Shown in pieces: positions 1 to 9,552 of a stretch of 33,961 nucleotides of DNA. Every line of letters begins with the position of its first letter. The stretch's first letter is position 1. Source of the DNA: an uncultured Clostridia bacterium. Its GTDB lineage: Bacteria > Bacillota > Clostridia > Christensenellales > Borkfalkiaceae. Position numbers and translations under genes: made by a program. The stretch covers positions 1-33,961 of the forward strand of contig CANREC010000009.1 of NCBI GenBank assembly GCA_947629535.1. The letters are read 5' to 3'. Under the pieces are notes generated by a model, which was given only the letters and a program-made list of their open reading frames with translations, did not search any database and was not told where the DNA came from.

Positions 1-4
1 CCCG

Positions 5-43
5 CTCGTGCCGCGCTTGGAGCAATAAGAATGCGCGCGGGGC
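5..43 (-). repeat. Dispersed repeat, inverted copy of 28983..29021
   Basis: Reverse complement of 5..43 (gccccgcgcgcattcttattgctccaagcgcggcacgag) matches 28983..29021 at 38 of 39 positions by direct reading. Confidence 0.9.
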
Positions 44-81
44 GGTCACCGTTCGCGCGAGATAATGCGCTCACTCCCGTC

Positions 82-125
82 GCAACGTGCCAAAAGTTCA
101 CAGGACTTTTGGCAGAATACGTTGC
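82..125. repeat. Interrupted palindrome (potential cruciform/hairpin)
   Basis: gcaacgt(82-88) gccaaaagt(89-97) tcacagg acttttggc(105-113) agaat acgttgc(119-125): two nested complementary arm pairs of 7 and 9 bp. Confidence 0.8.
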
Positions 126-210
126 TCCACCCCTCAGGATAAGCGGCGACTTCGTTTGAGGGCACCCTCCTCCCCCACCTCTCCTCGGGAGAGGGCGAAA
201 AAGGATCATA

Positions 211-251
211 AAAAATTTCCTTCCGCGATGGGACTGCGGAAGGATTTTTTT
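211..251 (-). terminator. Intrinsic terminator downstream of the collagen-like gene (possibly bidirectional)
   Basis: Stem tccttccgc/gcggaagga flanked by an A-rich tract on one side and a T tract on the other, immediately 3' of the stop at 252. Confidence 0.75.
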
Positions 252-1022
252 TCAGGCGATGATACCTGCGTCTCTCAGGCTCGTCAAGAGCGCATTGAGC
301 GTCGTGGCGACTTCGGGAAGGGTCGCCGTGTCGGGATCGTCAAGATTCGCGACGTCCGCACCCGGAGTGACCGTTCCCGCGGGACCCGCAGGGCCTTCGG
401 GGCCTTGTTCACCCGTGGCTCCCGTGGGGCCGATGGGACCCTGTTCACCCGTCGCTCCCGTGGGGCCGATGGGACCCTGTTCGCCCGTCGCTCCCGTGGG
501 ACCGATGGGACCCTGTTCGCCGGTCGCTCCCGTGGGACCAATGGGACCCTGTTCGCCGGTCGCTCCCGTGGGACCCGTTGCGCCCGTGGCACTGGCGGAA
601 CCTGCGGGGCCCGTCGCACCCGTTGCGCCCGTGGGGCCTGTCGGACCCGTGGGACCGATGACGCCCGGGGTCCCCGCTACGCCCTGTGCGCCCTGCGGGC
701 CTTGAGGTCCCTGAACGCCTTGGATCCCCTGCACGCCCTGAGGACCTGTTGCGCCCGTCGCTCCCGTTGCGCCCGTCGCGCCACGGGGAATGGTGAAGGT
801 GAGAACGGCGTTCTCCCCTCCCGTCGAAGTGACGGATGCCGCCGTCCCCGGCTCACCCGTTACGGTCTGCCCGACCGTGATCGTGGCAGGGCCCTGCGGC
901 CCCGTGGGACCCGTGGGGCCCGTAGCGCCGCGGACAGTCACAGGCGGATAGGTCGGTATTTGATTGCAGCCGCAAGTGCAGGGACAATTCCCGCAAATTT
1001 GGCAGCCTCTCGTATAAAACAT
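252..1022 (-). CDS. Collagen-like (Gly-X-Y) repeat surface/exosporium-type protein with Cys-rich N-terminus
   Basis: The ORF track extends to 1211, but ATG at 1022 has the Shine-Dalgarno GGAGGAAACACA-ATG. Protein begins [44 protein letters not shown], with long GXY tracts, and ends [14 protein letters not shown]. Confidence 0.88.
   Translation of the reverse strand: MFYTRGCQICGNCPCTCGCNQIPTYPPVTVRGATGPTGPTGPQGPATITVGQTVTGEPGTAASVTSTGGENAVLTFTIPRGATGATGATGATGPQGVQGIQGVQGPQGPQGAQGVAGTPGVIGPTGPTGPTGATGATGPAGSASATGATGPTGATGEQGPIGPTGATGEQGPIGPTGATGEQGPIGPTGATGEQGPIGPTGATGEQGPEGPAGPAGTVTPGADVANLDDPDTATLPEVATTLNALLTSLRDAGIIA
401..578 (-). repeat. Tandem 36-bp repeats encoding GEQGPxGPTGAT (about 5 copies)
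   Basis: Protein contains [62 protein letters not shown] units are near identical. Confidence 0.85.
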
Positions 1023-1165
1023 TGTGTTTCCTCCATTTTTCCCATGATGATGGGTGTGAGCGGTAGACCGCCCTATTTCATCATATCCCAAAGGACAAAA
1101 AGAGGTGACAGAAAAGGCGGCGGATGTGGAAAAGCTGTACAGGAAACGGGAAAATTGAGCGCAAG

Positions 1166-1196
1166 AAAAAGACGGGAACTTTCGTTCCCGTCTTTT
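1166..1196 (-). terminator. Strong intrinsic terminator at the end of the lipoprotein/MoxR cluster
   Basis: Minus strand reads AAAAGACGGGAAC-GAAA-GTTCCCGTCTTTTTCTT: perfect stem, GNRA-type GAAA loop, U tract. Confidence 0.92.
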
Positions 1197-1238
1197 CCGG
1201 TTTTGAAACAAACGACAAGCGTCTGCGTTTGTGTCCTG

Positions 1239-4200
1239 TTATTCCTCTTGCTCGATCTCCGTGACGGTCGCGACGCCGTTTTCGTCGATGGTGACAGAGA
1301 ACTGCCTGCCCGAGGCGAGCGAGAGGGTGTATTTCCCCGTCTCTGCGTCGTATTCGTACTTCTCAGGGTCGGAGAAGAGATAGATGCCCGTGCCGTTGAA
1401 GTAGGTGTAGACGCGGTGGTTCGTCGCGTCATACTCGACGAATCTCGTGCCGTCCGCGCAGTAGGCGACGGTAAGATCGACGACCTCGACCTTTGCGCTC
1501 TCCAGTTCGGCGATGCTGTCGGAATGCTCTTCATCCTGCTGCGCCTTCTCGGTGATCTCGATGATATAGAGCTTGGTGGAGAGGATCTTGGGCTCCTTCT
1601 GTTCTTCCGTATCGTCGGTCGTATCGTCGGACGGAGCGGCGGGATCGGTCGGAGCGGGCTCCTCGATCTCTTCCATGGTCCTCGAGAAGTAGTAGATCTT
1701 TCCCTCCGAGGAGTATCTTGCATCGTAAGGGATATTCTCCCCATCCTTGCTCAAGGTGACCCCGTTGTAGGCCCCGAGCGAGACGTTTGCGCTCTCCGTG
1801 AAGATGACGCGCTCGACGGTGACGTCGATGCCGCTCGCCTTGTCCGTGAGCGTCTCGAACCGCGTGAAGGCCATGATCCCGTACCCTCTGATGCCGAGGT
1901 ACTGGTAATACGTTGTGTCGAGGGCGAAGTGAAGGCCGTACTTTTGGCCGTCCTTGCCTTCGATCGTGACGGAATAGGTCCCGTTCGCATAGGTGTACGG
2001 CAGATCCTCGAAGGAGACGGAATTGCCCTTGGAATCGACAAGGCCTGCCTCTTCCATGATGGCGCCGAATCGGCCTGTCGCCTTGGGCGTGCCCGCCTTG
2101 CCTGCCTCATCGTATACGGTGGTCATCGTGATGGTACCGAAGTTGTTCGGCACGCTCATCCCGAACATGAGATACATGCCGTATGTGGAGAGATAGACCG
2201 CATCCTGCAATACCACCTCATGGCGCATGCTGAGGACCTTATAGGTGGCGTCTGCGTTATCGCCGTGGTAGCTGACTTCGATTTCATAGAGGAAACTTTC
2301 AAGGTCGATGTACAGATGATATTTGCCCTCTTCCGTTTCGTCCTCGACGCGCATAACGGTACAGGTGAGGAGCCTATCCAAACCATCGAGCCGGATGGTG
2401 GCGCTTGTGTCTGTGAACTCGGCGCTGCCCGTCGGCGTGAAGTGCAGATCCTTGAGGTTCAGCGAGCCTTGATCCGTAGGAACGGGATATTTTTTATCGT
2501 TCCCATCCGCGGCGCTGCGGCTGAAAGTAAGCATGAAATCGTAGTTATGGTAATAGGTCTTGCCGCCGTATTCCTTCTCGTCCTCCACGAGGATGCCGAA
2601 GTCGTCTATTTCGACAAAGCCGTACTCGTTGGCCTCGGGGTTCGTAGGCTCCTGATGATAGAGCGTGACGTTCTCCTTGGAGTCGACGCTGTAGTAGTAG
2701 AGCGTCGTGCCGTTCATGATCATGAATCCATAGCGGGTGAAGAGGAGCGCGTCGAAGTTCTCGCTGTAGTAGGCCGTCTCCGAATTGTTGACGGGCTGCA
2801 TGGTGCCCTTCTCTCTGTCATAGGTGTAGATGCGGGCGTCCGAGCCGTCATCCTGCGAGAAGTAGAGCATGGTGTCGGTGATGATGACGTACTGGCCCGT
2901 CACTGCGTTGCCCTTGTTGTCGTACTGGACGGCGCCGCCGTGGTCGTTGAGCTCGAGGACGGACCAATCGGTGCCGTTCACATAGCTCGAGGCGACTTTC
3001 TCGAGGGAGCAGAAGAACACGGGAATGGACTCAAGGCCGCTGACGACTGCGCCGAGATAGCCCTTGAGGGTGACGTTGTCTGCGCCGCCGCCTTCCTTTG
3101 CGACGGTGTAGTAGAGGATGCAGAGACCGTTGTCCTTGAGTTCATAGTGTCCGTTCTCGTCGATCGTCTTTGTCTCCGTCGTCGACTGGCCGTCGTCGCC
3201 CTCGCTCGATACGATCTCGCTCACGGTGAGCTTGCCGTAGCCGTCGAAGGTGAAGATGACGCTGGAAAGGCTCCTGTTCTCGGCGCGAAGGTAGGTGCCG
3301 TAGGCGTCATCGCGCTTTGTGAAGGTCTTGTTGTCGCCGTCATCCGCTGTGATGTCGAAGTAGTAGTAGCGGGAGCTTGTCGAAAGGCGGACGCTCTTTC
3401 CGTCTGCGGAGATGGAGTATTCGCCCTGAATGGCGTCGGCTTCCTCGCCCGTGGCGCTGTAGTAAGCGTACGACCTGTACCCGTCGATGACAAGCGTCGC
3501 CTCGCCGTCCGTATAAGTCCCCGCGAGGGCAATATCGGACGTATCCTCTTTGAAGAAGTAGACGGTCGAAGAGGAAACGGGCACGAGGATGAATTTGAAG
3601 GTGACAGTCTCATCGTCGTCCGCAGTGAAGGTATAGATGTAGAAACCGAACGGGGTGGTATCCCCTGTCCTGACATACTTGCCTTCATGCGTTTGCCACT
3701 CTTCTTCGGGCGCCGCTCCCTGTCCGCTCTCGGCCATGGGCTCGATCACATAGGTCGCCGTGCCGTCGCCGTGGAAGGTGAGGATCTCCGTATAGACCCC
3801 GCCGCCCGTATAGGCATAGTGGTAACTGCTGAGAAGGCCGTCGAGAACAGTGAAGGTGGAGTTTTCTTCATTGAGACGGAAGAATATCACGGTCGTCCCG
3901 TCTGCACTCGACAGAGCGGTGATGCCCGTCTGCTTATTGGTAGACAGGGCGCCTTCGGTCGTTTCATCTCCGTGGGTGTAGACGGCATAGCCGCCGCTGA
4001 CGTCCAGCGTGTCGCTGCCGCCCGCCGCCGCGCGATATGTCTTTTCGTACTGCGTGGGCTCTTCGGCGTCCTTGAGTTTCATCGACCGCAGATAGAATAC
4101 GCTATAGATTTCCGACGAGGACCCTATCATGACGGTCGTGGAGAAGGTGAGCGTCTCGATCTTGGCGATATCAAACTCCGTCCCGAAGGGAGAAGTTTCC

Positions 4201-6416
4201 AGAAGAGCCTTCTTCGTCGTGAAGGTGTAAACCTTCTTGGTTTCGTCGTAGGTGTACGTTCCCGTGAGCACCTTGACATAGGAGCGGGAAACGTAGTTGT
4301 AGATAGATGCGGAATTTTCCACGCCGAGGTCGTCGTTGATGACGATCATGGGCGCGTAAAAGACGGAGCCGTTCTCCGTGAAGTTATACTCGGCATAGTT
4401 CACGGGGATCTCGCTGAAGTTATAGAGCGTCACCTGCGTCGTTTCTCCGTTGTCATCCTTCTGTTCCTCTGTGGCCGTCGTAAGGACATAGAGATGGACC
4501 GTGCCGCTCGTTTCCCTGAAACGAAGGAGCGTACCGAGCTCGGAGCTGTAGAGCTGATAGGTGCCGTTGACGTTCGACGTGCCGCTTGCGTTGGCCAAAG
4601 TCGCATTGTACTTACCGTCGAGCTTGAGAAGATCGCCGTTCCCGTTCCTATAGGTAACGTCGTACTGGGAGAAATAGAAGATATAGGTGGTCGGGTACAG
4701 ATCGACCTGTATCTCCGCCTCCATCACGGGGATATTATAGCTCGGGTTGACAAGGACGATCTTGTTTTCATCTTCCTCGTCACGGAAGTAGTAATAGGTC
4801 GTCTTTGTTTGGTCGGAGTTGAGGTAGGTCGCGACAAAGAATCCGTCAAATTCGAGCGAATAGATATCGGTCTTGTAGTAGACCTGCTCGCCGTCCTCGT
4901 TGACGGCGCCGCGGCGGACTTTCCCCCACCCGTATGCGACTTCATCACGGACCATGAAATAGCCCGCCTGCGAGCTCAGAAGGTAGACAAAGGACTGCCC
5001 CTCCAGATCGCCTTCGGTGTAGGTGACGTGGTAGTACCCGTCCTCATCGACCGTATACGTCCCCTTGGATGTACTGGTGAACACGATCAGAGACCGATCG
5101 CGATAAGTGATCCCGTTGGTGTTGTCTAGATCGATCTGGATACGTTCGTTTGCCCCCGTTCCGTAATTGTAGAGGGTATATGTGACGGCGCGTCTGCTGT
5201 TATTGTAGACGAATGTCCCGTTGCCCGTCAGTTTCCCGAGGATCGTGTTGTCCGTGTCGTCCGTTTCGAACTCAAACGACCCCTGCGAAACATGGTATGT
5301 GCCTTGGAAAATGACGTTGCCGCGGAGCAGATAGATGTCCTCTGCGTCCTCTGCGAGATGGAAGATGTAATCGCTGCCGCCCATTGTCCCGAAGAGGTCG
5401 GTGCAGCCCTGCAGCCAAACGGCATAGAGCGTGACGGAATTCTCCGCCGTGAACGTCTTATCCTCATAGGTGCCCTCAAAGAGGCGCGAAGAGATGAAGT
5501 CCGAACTGTACTGCGCTTCGCCCTCGGGAAGAGCGCTCCACCCGATAAGTGCGTAGCCCGTGAGAGAGAACTGCGCGGGAAGGATCATCTCCTTGCCGTA
5601 GACGGTGGTGAACTTCTCGGGCGCGGGAGCGGTGACCGTTTCGGGAACGGACGCGGGATAGTTGGGCGCAAGGGTCACTTCGACCGTCTTTCTGTCGAGA
5701 TAGAGGACATATTTGTTGTCCGCAACGTTCTCCGTGAGCGCTTTTGCCGCCGTATTGCCCGCATTTTCCGCCTTGACGAATCCTTCAAGGGGAGAATCGG
5801 GCGCAAACGCCGTGCCCGTGACATACTCGTAGCCGATGTAGTCGTTTTCTTGCTTGACGTAGCTGCTCTGCTCGAGATCCTGCAAGTGAAGTTCGACAGA
5901 ATAGGCGACCTTGTAGTGCGCCGTGAGGGTGATCCCCGCTGCCGTCAGTGTGGCGTCCGCGGAGAGCGGAGCCGTGCCGACGAGCCATTCGCCGAGCTGA
6001 TGGTCGGCATAGGTCGGAACATAGTCCTTCATGAACTGGGAGATGTTCGTCCCCGCGGCCGCATAGAGCGTGGTGCCCGCCGCGAGCGTGCCGCCGCCGA
6101 GCTCAAGCTTGATCTCGCAGAGCTGTTCCCACTTCGCATAGACGGTCATGTCCTCTTCGACGGTGACGGAAGTCACGGAACTGCCCGAGAAGTCTTCCTC
6201 TGTGAACCACCCTTCGAAGCTGTGGCCCGTCCATTCGGGTGTGGGAAGTTCGTACTCGGTGCCCTTGTCGACCGTGACGCTTTCGATCGCGGGTGCGCCG
6301 TTCATTTCGAACTTCAGCGTGGCTTGACCATCCCCTCCGCAAGCTGCAAAGAGCATGCAGACTGCCGCGAGGATCGTCAGGATCGCTAAAACGAACCTTT
6401 TCTGTGTTTTTGCCAT
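1239..6416 (-). CDS. Large InlB B-repeat (Flg_new-type) lipoprotein, 1725 aa, with many repeated beta-rich segments of unknown function
   Basis: Signal/lipobox MAKTQKRFVLAILTILAAVCMLFAACGGDG; repeat YELPTPEWTGHSFEGWFTEEDFSGSSVTSVTVEEDMTVYAKW; SD AAGGAGACAACT before the ATG. Confidence 0.9.
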   Translation of the reverse strand: MAKTQKRFVLAILTILAAVCMLFAACGGDGQATLKFEMNGAPAIESVTVDKGTEYELPTPEWTGHSFEGWFTEEDFSGSSVTSVTVEEDMTVYAKWEQLCEIKLELGGGTLAAGTTLYAAAGTNISQFMKDYVPTYADHQLGEWLVGTAPLSADATLTAAGITLTAHYKVAYSVELHLQDLEQSSYVKQENDYIGYEYVTGTAFAPDSPLEGFVKAENAGNTAAKALTENVADNKYVLYLDRKTVEVTLAPNYPASVPETVTAPAPEKFTTVYGKEMILPAQFSLTGYALIGWSALPEGEAQYSSDFISSRLFEGTYEDKTFTAENSVTLYAVWLQGCTDLFGTMGGSDYIFHLAEDAEDIYLLRGNVIFQGTYHVSQGSFEFETDDTDNTILGKLTGNGTFVYNNSRRAVTYTLYNYGTGANERIQIDLDNTNGITYRDRSLIVFTSTSKGTYTVDEDGYYHVTYTEGDLEGQSFVYLLSSQAGYFMVRDEVAYGWGKVRRGAVNEDGEQVYYKTDIYSLEFDGFFVATYLNSDQTKTTYYYFRDEEDENKIVLVNPSYNIPVMEAEIQVDLYPTTYIFYFSQYDVTYRNGNGDLLKLDGKYNATLANASGTSNVNGTYQLYSSELGTLLRFRETSGTVHLYVLTTATEEQKDDNGETTQVTLYNFSEIPVNYAEYNFTENGSVFYAPMIVINDDLGVENSASIYNYVSRSYVKVLTGTYTYDETKKVYTFTTKKALLETSPFGTEFDIAKIETLTFSTTVMIGSSSEIYSVFYLRSMKLKDAEEPTQYEKTYRAAAGGSDTLDVSGGYAVYTHGDETTEGALSTNKQTGITALSSADGTTVIFFRLNEENSTFTVLDGLLSSYHYAYTGGGVYTEILTFHGDGTATYVIEPMAESGQGAAPEEEWQTHEGKYVRTGDTTPFGFYIYTFTADDDETVTFKFILVPVSSSTVYFFKEDTSDIALAGTYTDGEATLVIDGYRSYAYYSATGEEADAIQGEYSISADGKSVRLSTSSRYYYFDITADDGDNKTFTKRDDAYGTYLRAENRSLSSVIFTFDGYGKLTVSEIVSSEGDDGQSTTETKTIDENGHYELKDNGLCILYYTVAKEGGGADNVTLKGYLGAVVSGLESIPVFFCSLEKVASSYVNGTDWSVLELNDHGGAVQYDNKGNAVTGQYVIITDTMLYFSQDDGSDARIYTYDREKGTMQPVNNSETAYYSENFDALLFTRYGFMIMNGTTLYYYSVDSKENVTLYHQEPTNPEANEYGFVEIDDFGILVEDEKEYGGKTYYHNYDFMLTFSRSAADGNDKKYPVPTDQGSLNLKDLHFTPTGSAEFTDTSATIRLDGLDRLLTCTVMRVEDETEEGKYHLYIDLESFLYEIEVSYHGDNADATYKVLSMRHEVVLQDAVYLSTYGMYLMFGMSVPNNFGTITMTTVYDEAGKAGTPKATGRFGAIMEEAGLVDSKGNSVSFEDLPYTYANGTYSVTIEGKDGQKYGLHFALDTTYYQYLGIRGYGIMAFTRFETLTDKASGIDVTVERVIFTESANVSLGAYNGVTLSKDGENIPYDARYSSEGKIYYFSRTMEEIEEPAPTDPAAPSDDTTDDTEEQKEPKILSTKLYIIEITEKAQQDEEHSDSIAELESAKVEVVDLTVAYCADGTRFVEYDATNHRVYTYFNGTGIYLFSDPEKYEYDAETGKYTLSLASGRQFSVTIDENGVATVTEIEQEE

Positions 6417-6474
6417 AGTTGTCTCCTTATTGTTTCAAAACCGTTGTTTTTTTATACTGTTTGATCATGAGAGA

Positions 6475-9400
6475 TCAGCTTTCAAACGATTCCAAGAGCG
6501 CCGTGAGCTGCTCTATGAACGCCTGTCTCTCCTCTTCTGTGGGCGGCTCGTATTCCTCGTAGCCGGGGAGCATCCAACTTTCGTTGTTTTGGTATTTATC
6601 CTCAAATTCTTTCTTCAAGAGGGCGAAGTACCAGTCCGTATATTCCACGGCCCATGCCCCGAGGTCCTCTTTCACTGCCTCTTTCCAGACGGGATAGAGA
6701 ACGGTGCCTGCGGGGACCTTCTCCTCGAGGTCGCGGGCGGAATAGACGACTTCGCCGCCTTCCTCCGTCGCCCAGCCCTCGAATACATACCCCTCTCTTC
6801 CGGGGCCCGCATAGCCGAGCCGTGCGTGGGACCTGTCCTCCCCGACCGTGACGGAACCGACGTAGCCGTCCTCGGTGAGGGTGACGTGCCACACAGCGGG
6901 CCGCTGGGCGGGATCCCAGTAGGTGTTCCAGTCGGCTTCCTCGGCGCCCGTCCCGTAGAAAGTGAGACGGCTGCAGCCGTAGAAGGCGTTCTCGTCGATG
7001 TATTCGGGGGAGCCCAAGAAGGTCACGCCCTCGAGCGAGGTGCAGCCCTTAAAGGCGAGCTGCCCGATGCTCTTGACGCTCACGGGGATCTCCGCATGGG
7101 TGAGACGCCTGTTGCCGTAGAAGGCATATGCGCCGATCTGCTCGACGCCCTCTGCGATATCGAGATGCAAAAGACGTTCGCAGTTATAGAATGCGTAGTC
7201 GCCGATGGACTTGATATTTGCGGGAATGGAGACCCTGCGGAGCCAGATACAGCCCGCGAAGGTATAGTCCCCGATCTCGGAGATGCCGCTGCCGATCTTG
7301 ACGTTGTCGAGGGAGAGGCAGTCGCCGAAGGCACGGTCGCCGAGCTCGGTGACGCAGTCGGGGATCTCGACCGTTCTCAGCACCCTGCAGCCGTGGAAGG
7401 CGTAATTGCCGATGCTCTCCACCGTCGTGCCGAGGTCGACCGAGGTCAGACCCTTGCAGCTGTCAAAGGCGTAATCGCCGATGGATGTGAGGCGGGTGCA
7501 GCCGCTCAGATCGAGTTGGTCGAGTTCGTCGCATCTGTAGAATGCCGCATAGCCGATGCTCTCGAGCATGGTGGGAAGATCGACGGAGAAGAGCCCCTTG
7601 CAAAGGTAGAAGGTGTAGTCCTTGATGGACGTCAGCGTGGGGCTGAGGGTGACGCGGCTGAGCGAAGAGCAGTAAGCGAACGCGCCCCTGCCGATCCTCG
7701 TGACGTCGTCGAGCCCCGTGATGCTCTGCACGGATGTGTATGCGTACAGCGCATAATCGGCGATCCCCTTGGTGCCCTCTCTGATCTCGATCTGATTCAG
7801 GGGCTCCACCGTGAAGTCGTAGCCGACGAGCCAGCTGCCTGCATAGAAGAGGCCTCCTTCGTCGTGGTTCTGCGCAAGCAGGGTGCCGTTGAAGGCACTC
7901 TCGCCGATGTGCGTCACCGATGCGGGGACAAGAGCCTCGGGGTTGTTCTCATTGAAGTTGAGACTGGTGCATCCCGAGAAGGCGCGGGCGCCGATGTCGA
8001 GCAGTCCGTTCGTGAACTGGACGTTGACGAGCGCGGGACTGTTTGCGAAGGCGTACTTCCCGACGCTCACAAGCTCGGGGTCGCGCACCGCGATGAAACG
8101 CTGCAGCTGAGGCGCATGATAGAAAGCACGCATGCCGATATACTTGACGGTGTTCGGGATGGTGACCCTCGTCAGATTTTCACAGCAGACGTCCTCGGGG
8201 ACCATGACGGGTTCATCTGAATTGGGCTGATATATGGTCTCCCCGTTTTCGTCCTTTGCCTCGACGTACCAAATATAGCAGAAGGCAAGGTTGCCGATGC
8301 CGACCGTTCCGTCGCGGAAGTTGTTAGGTTCCAAGGACGTGACGGTCTTTTTGAACTCATCCGTCGCGTCGACGAGCCAATTGCCCGCATAGACGAGGCC
8401 GTCGCCGCTCTCGGCATTCTTCTGTTCGTCATAGAATTTGGTGCCCGCGAAGGCATAATAGGCGAGTTCCGTCACCGTGTCGGGAATAACGACTTCCTCG
8501 AGCGCGCTATCGCCGTAGAAGGCGTATGCCGCGACCGCCGTGACGCCCTCGGGCAGTTCGACGCGCTCCAGCGACGTGTCTTGGCTGAAGGCATAGGACG
8601 GGATCGTGAGTTTGCCGTCGAGCGGTTTGAAGTCGATCTCGGTGAGGCCTGCACACTGGGCGAAGGAGTTGCTTCCGATGGAAGTGACGCCCTTGCCGAT
8701 ATGGAGGGTCTGAATGCCCGACGCCTGACGGAAAGCGCCCGTGCCGATCGTCGTGACGGAATCGGGAATGGTGAATTCCGTGAATGCCGTGCAATTGGTG
8801 AAGGCAGATTCGCCGATGCTCACGATGTTATCGCTGAGCGTCAGGTCCTCAAGGGACCTGCAATAGGCAAAGGTGGAACTCTCGATGCGCGTGACGGCGG
8901 CGGGAATGTTGATGGTGGTGAGTTTGCTGCACTGTTGGAAAGCCGCCGCCCCGATGGATGTGACCGATTCGGGAATGGTGACGGACAGCAGGTTGGAACA
9001 GTTATAGAACGCGCTCGCGCCGATATAGGTGACTGTGTCGGGAATGACGACGGACGTGATGCGCGTGCTCCCGCGGAAAGCAAGATCTCCGATGCCCGTG
9101 ACGGGCTTGCCGCGGTACTCTTCCAAGATCGTGAGGTCCCCGCTCGCCGTGCCGACGCTCCGCACTTCATATTCGGTATTGCCGTTGATGAGCTTATAGA
9201 GGAGCCCCGCGTCGTAATCCCTGTGGAAGTCATAGGGTTCCGTCCAGTCGGAGAAGATGTCGTTGGCCTTTCCCCCGACGGCGCGGATGCGGATCGTGTA
9301 GTCCCCTTCCTCAAGGTAATTCAGGTCGTAATTGGACCTCTGCGAGGTGTTTTCCGTCCGCTCGCCGTCCTTCGGGGCGATCTCGATCCTGTAGCTGCGG

Positions 9401-9552
9401 GCGCTTGGGACGCTCTCCCATGTGAGGGTCAGTTCCTCGTCGATGGAGACCTTCTGGGGAGTGGCGAGCTTTTCCCCGCCGCACGCGGCAAGCGGGACCA
9501 AAAGCGCGAGGACGAGGACGACGCTCAGGATGAATTTCATGAACTTTTTCAT
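6475..9552 (-). CDS. BspA-like leucine-rich repeat (LRR_5) lipoprotein with C-terminal InlB-type repeat
   Basis: ORF listed to 9606; likely start is MKKFMKFILSVVLVLALLVPLAACGG at 9552 with SD GGAGGGCGG and ATGA overlap with the upstream gene. Repeats such as VTSIGEYAFxxCxxLxxVxIPxxV; C-terminal GYVFEGWATEEGGEVVYSARDLEEKVPAGTVLYPVW. Confidence 0.92.
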   Translation of the reverse strand: MKKFMKFILSVVLVLALLVPLAACGGEKLATPQKVSIDEELTLTWESVPSARSYRIEIAPKDGERTENTSQRSNYDLNYLEEGDYTIRIRAVGGKANDIFSDWTEPYDFHRDYDAGLLYKLINGNTEYEVRSVGTASGDLTILEEYRGKPVTGIGDLAFRGSTRITSVVIPDTVTYIGASAFYNCSNLLSVTIPESVTSIGAAAFQQCSKLTTINIPAAVTRIESSTFAYCRSLEDLTLSDNIVSIGESAFTNCTAFTEFTIPDSVTTIGTGAFRQASGIQTLHIGKGVTSIGSNSFAQCAGLTEIDFKPLDGKLTIPSYAFSQDTSLERVELPEGVTAVAAYAFYGDSALEEVVIPDTVTELAYYAFAGTKFYDEQKNAESGDGLVYAGNWLVDATDEFKKTVTSLEPNNFRDGTVGIGNLAFCYIWYVEAKDENGETIYQPNSDEPVMVPEDVCCENLTRVTIPNTVKYIGMRAFYHAPQLQRFIAVRDPELVSVGKYAFANSPALVNVQFTNGLLDIGARAFSGCTSLNFNENNPEALVPASVTHIGESAFNGTLLAQNHDEGGLFYAGSWLVGYDFTVEPLNQIEIREGTKGIADYALYAYTSVQSITGLDDVTRIGRGAFAYCSSLSRVTLSPTLTSIKDYTFYLCKGLFSVDLPTMLESIGYAAFYRCDELDQLDLSGCTRLTSIGDYAFDSCKGLTSVDLGTTVESIGNYAFHGCRVLRTVEIPDCVTELGDRAFGDCLSLDNVKIGSGISEIGDYTFAGCIWLRRVSIPANIKSIGDYAFYNCERLLHLDIAEGVEQIGAYAFYGNRRLTHAEIPVSVKSIGQLAFKGCTSLEGVTFLGSPEYIDENAFYGCSRLTFYGTGAEEADWNTYWDPAQRPAVWHVTLTEDGYVGSVTVGEDRSHARLGYAGPGREGYVFEGWATEEGGEVVYSARDLEEKVPAGTVLYPVWKEAVKEDLGAWAVEYTDWYFALLKKEFEDKYQNNESWMLPGYEEYEPPTEEERQAFIEQLTALLESFES

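Noticed and set aside
401-578. CRISPR-like periodicity
   Set aside because: 36-bp period without unique spacers; the units are in-frame coding repeats of [12 protein letters not shown].
259-705. Plus-strand [12 protein letters not shown] repeat ORF that also looks collagen-like
   Set aside because: It is the reverse-strand reading of the Gly/Pro-rich 36-bp repeats; no SD and no credible start, whereas the minus ORF has both and a sensible N-/C-terminus.
87-5129. 1680-aa plus-strand ORF
   Set aside because: Antisense to the collagen-like and 1725-aa genes and spans their intergenic terminators; begins with GTG inside a palindrome without an SD; low-complexity Arg/Gly/Asp/Val composition typical of a shadow frame in GC-biased DNA. 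The minus-strand ORFs have signal peptides, SDs and recognisable domains.
6417-6474. Possible terminator between the LRR and 1725-aa lipoprotein genes (TGATC...GATCA)
   Set aside because: Only a 5-bp stem and no U tract directly after it on the minus strand; treated as an intra-operon gap.
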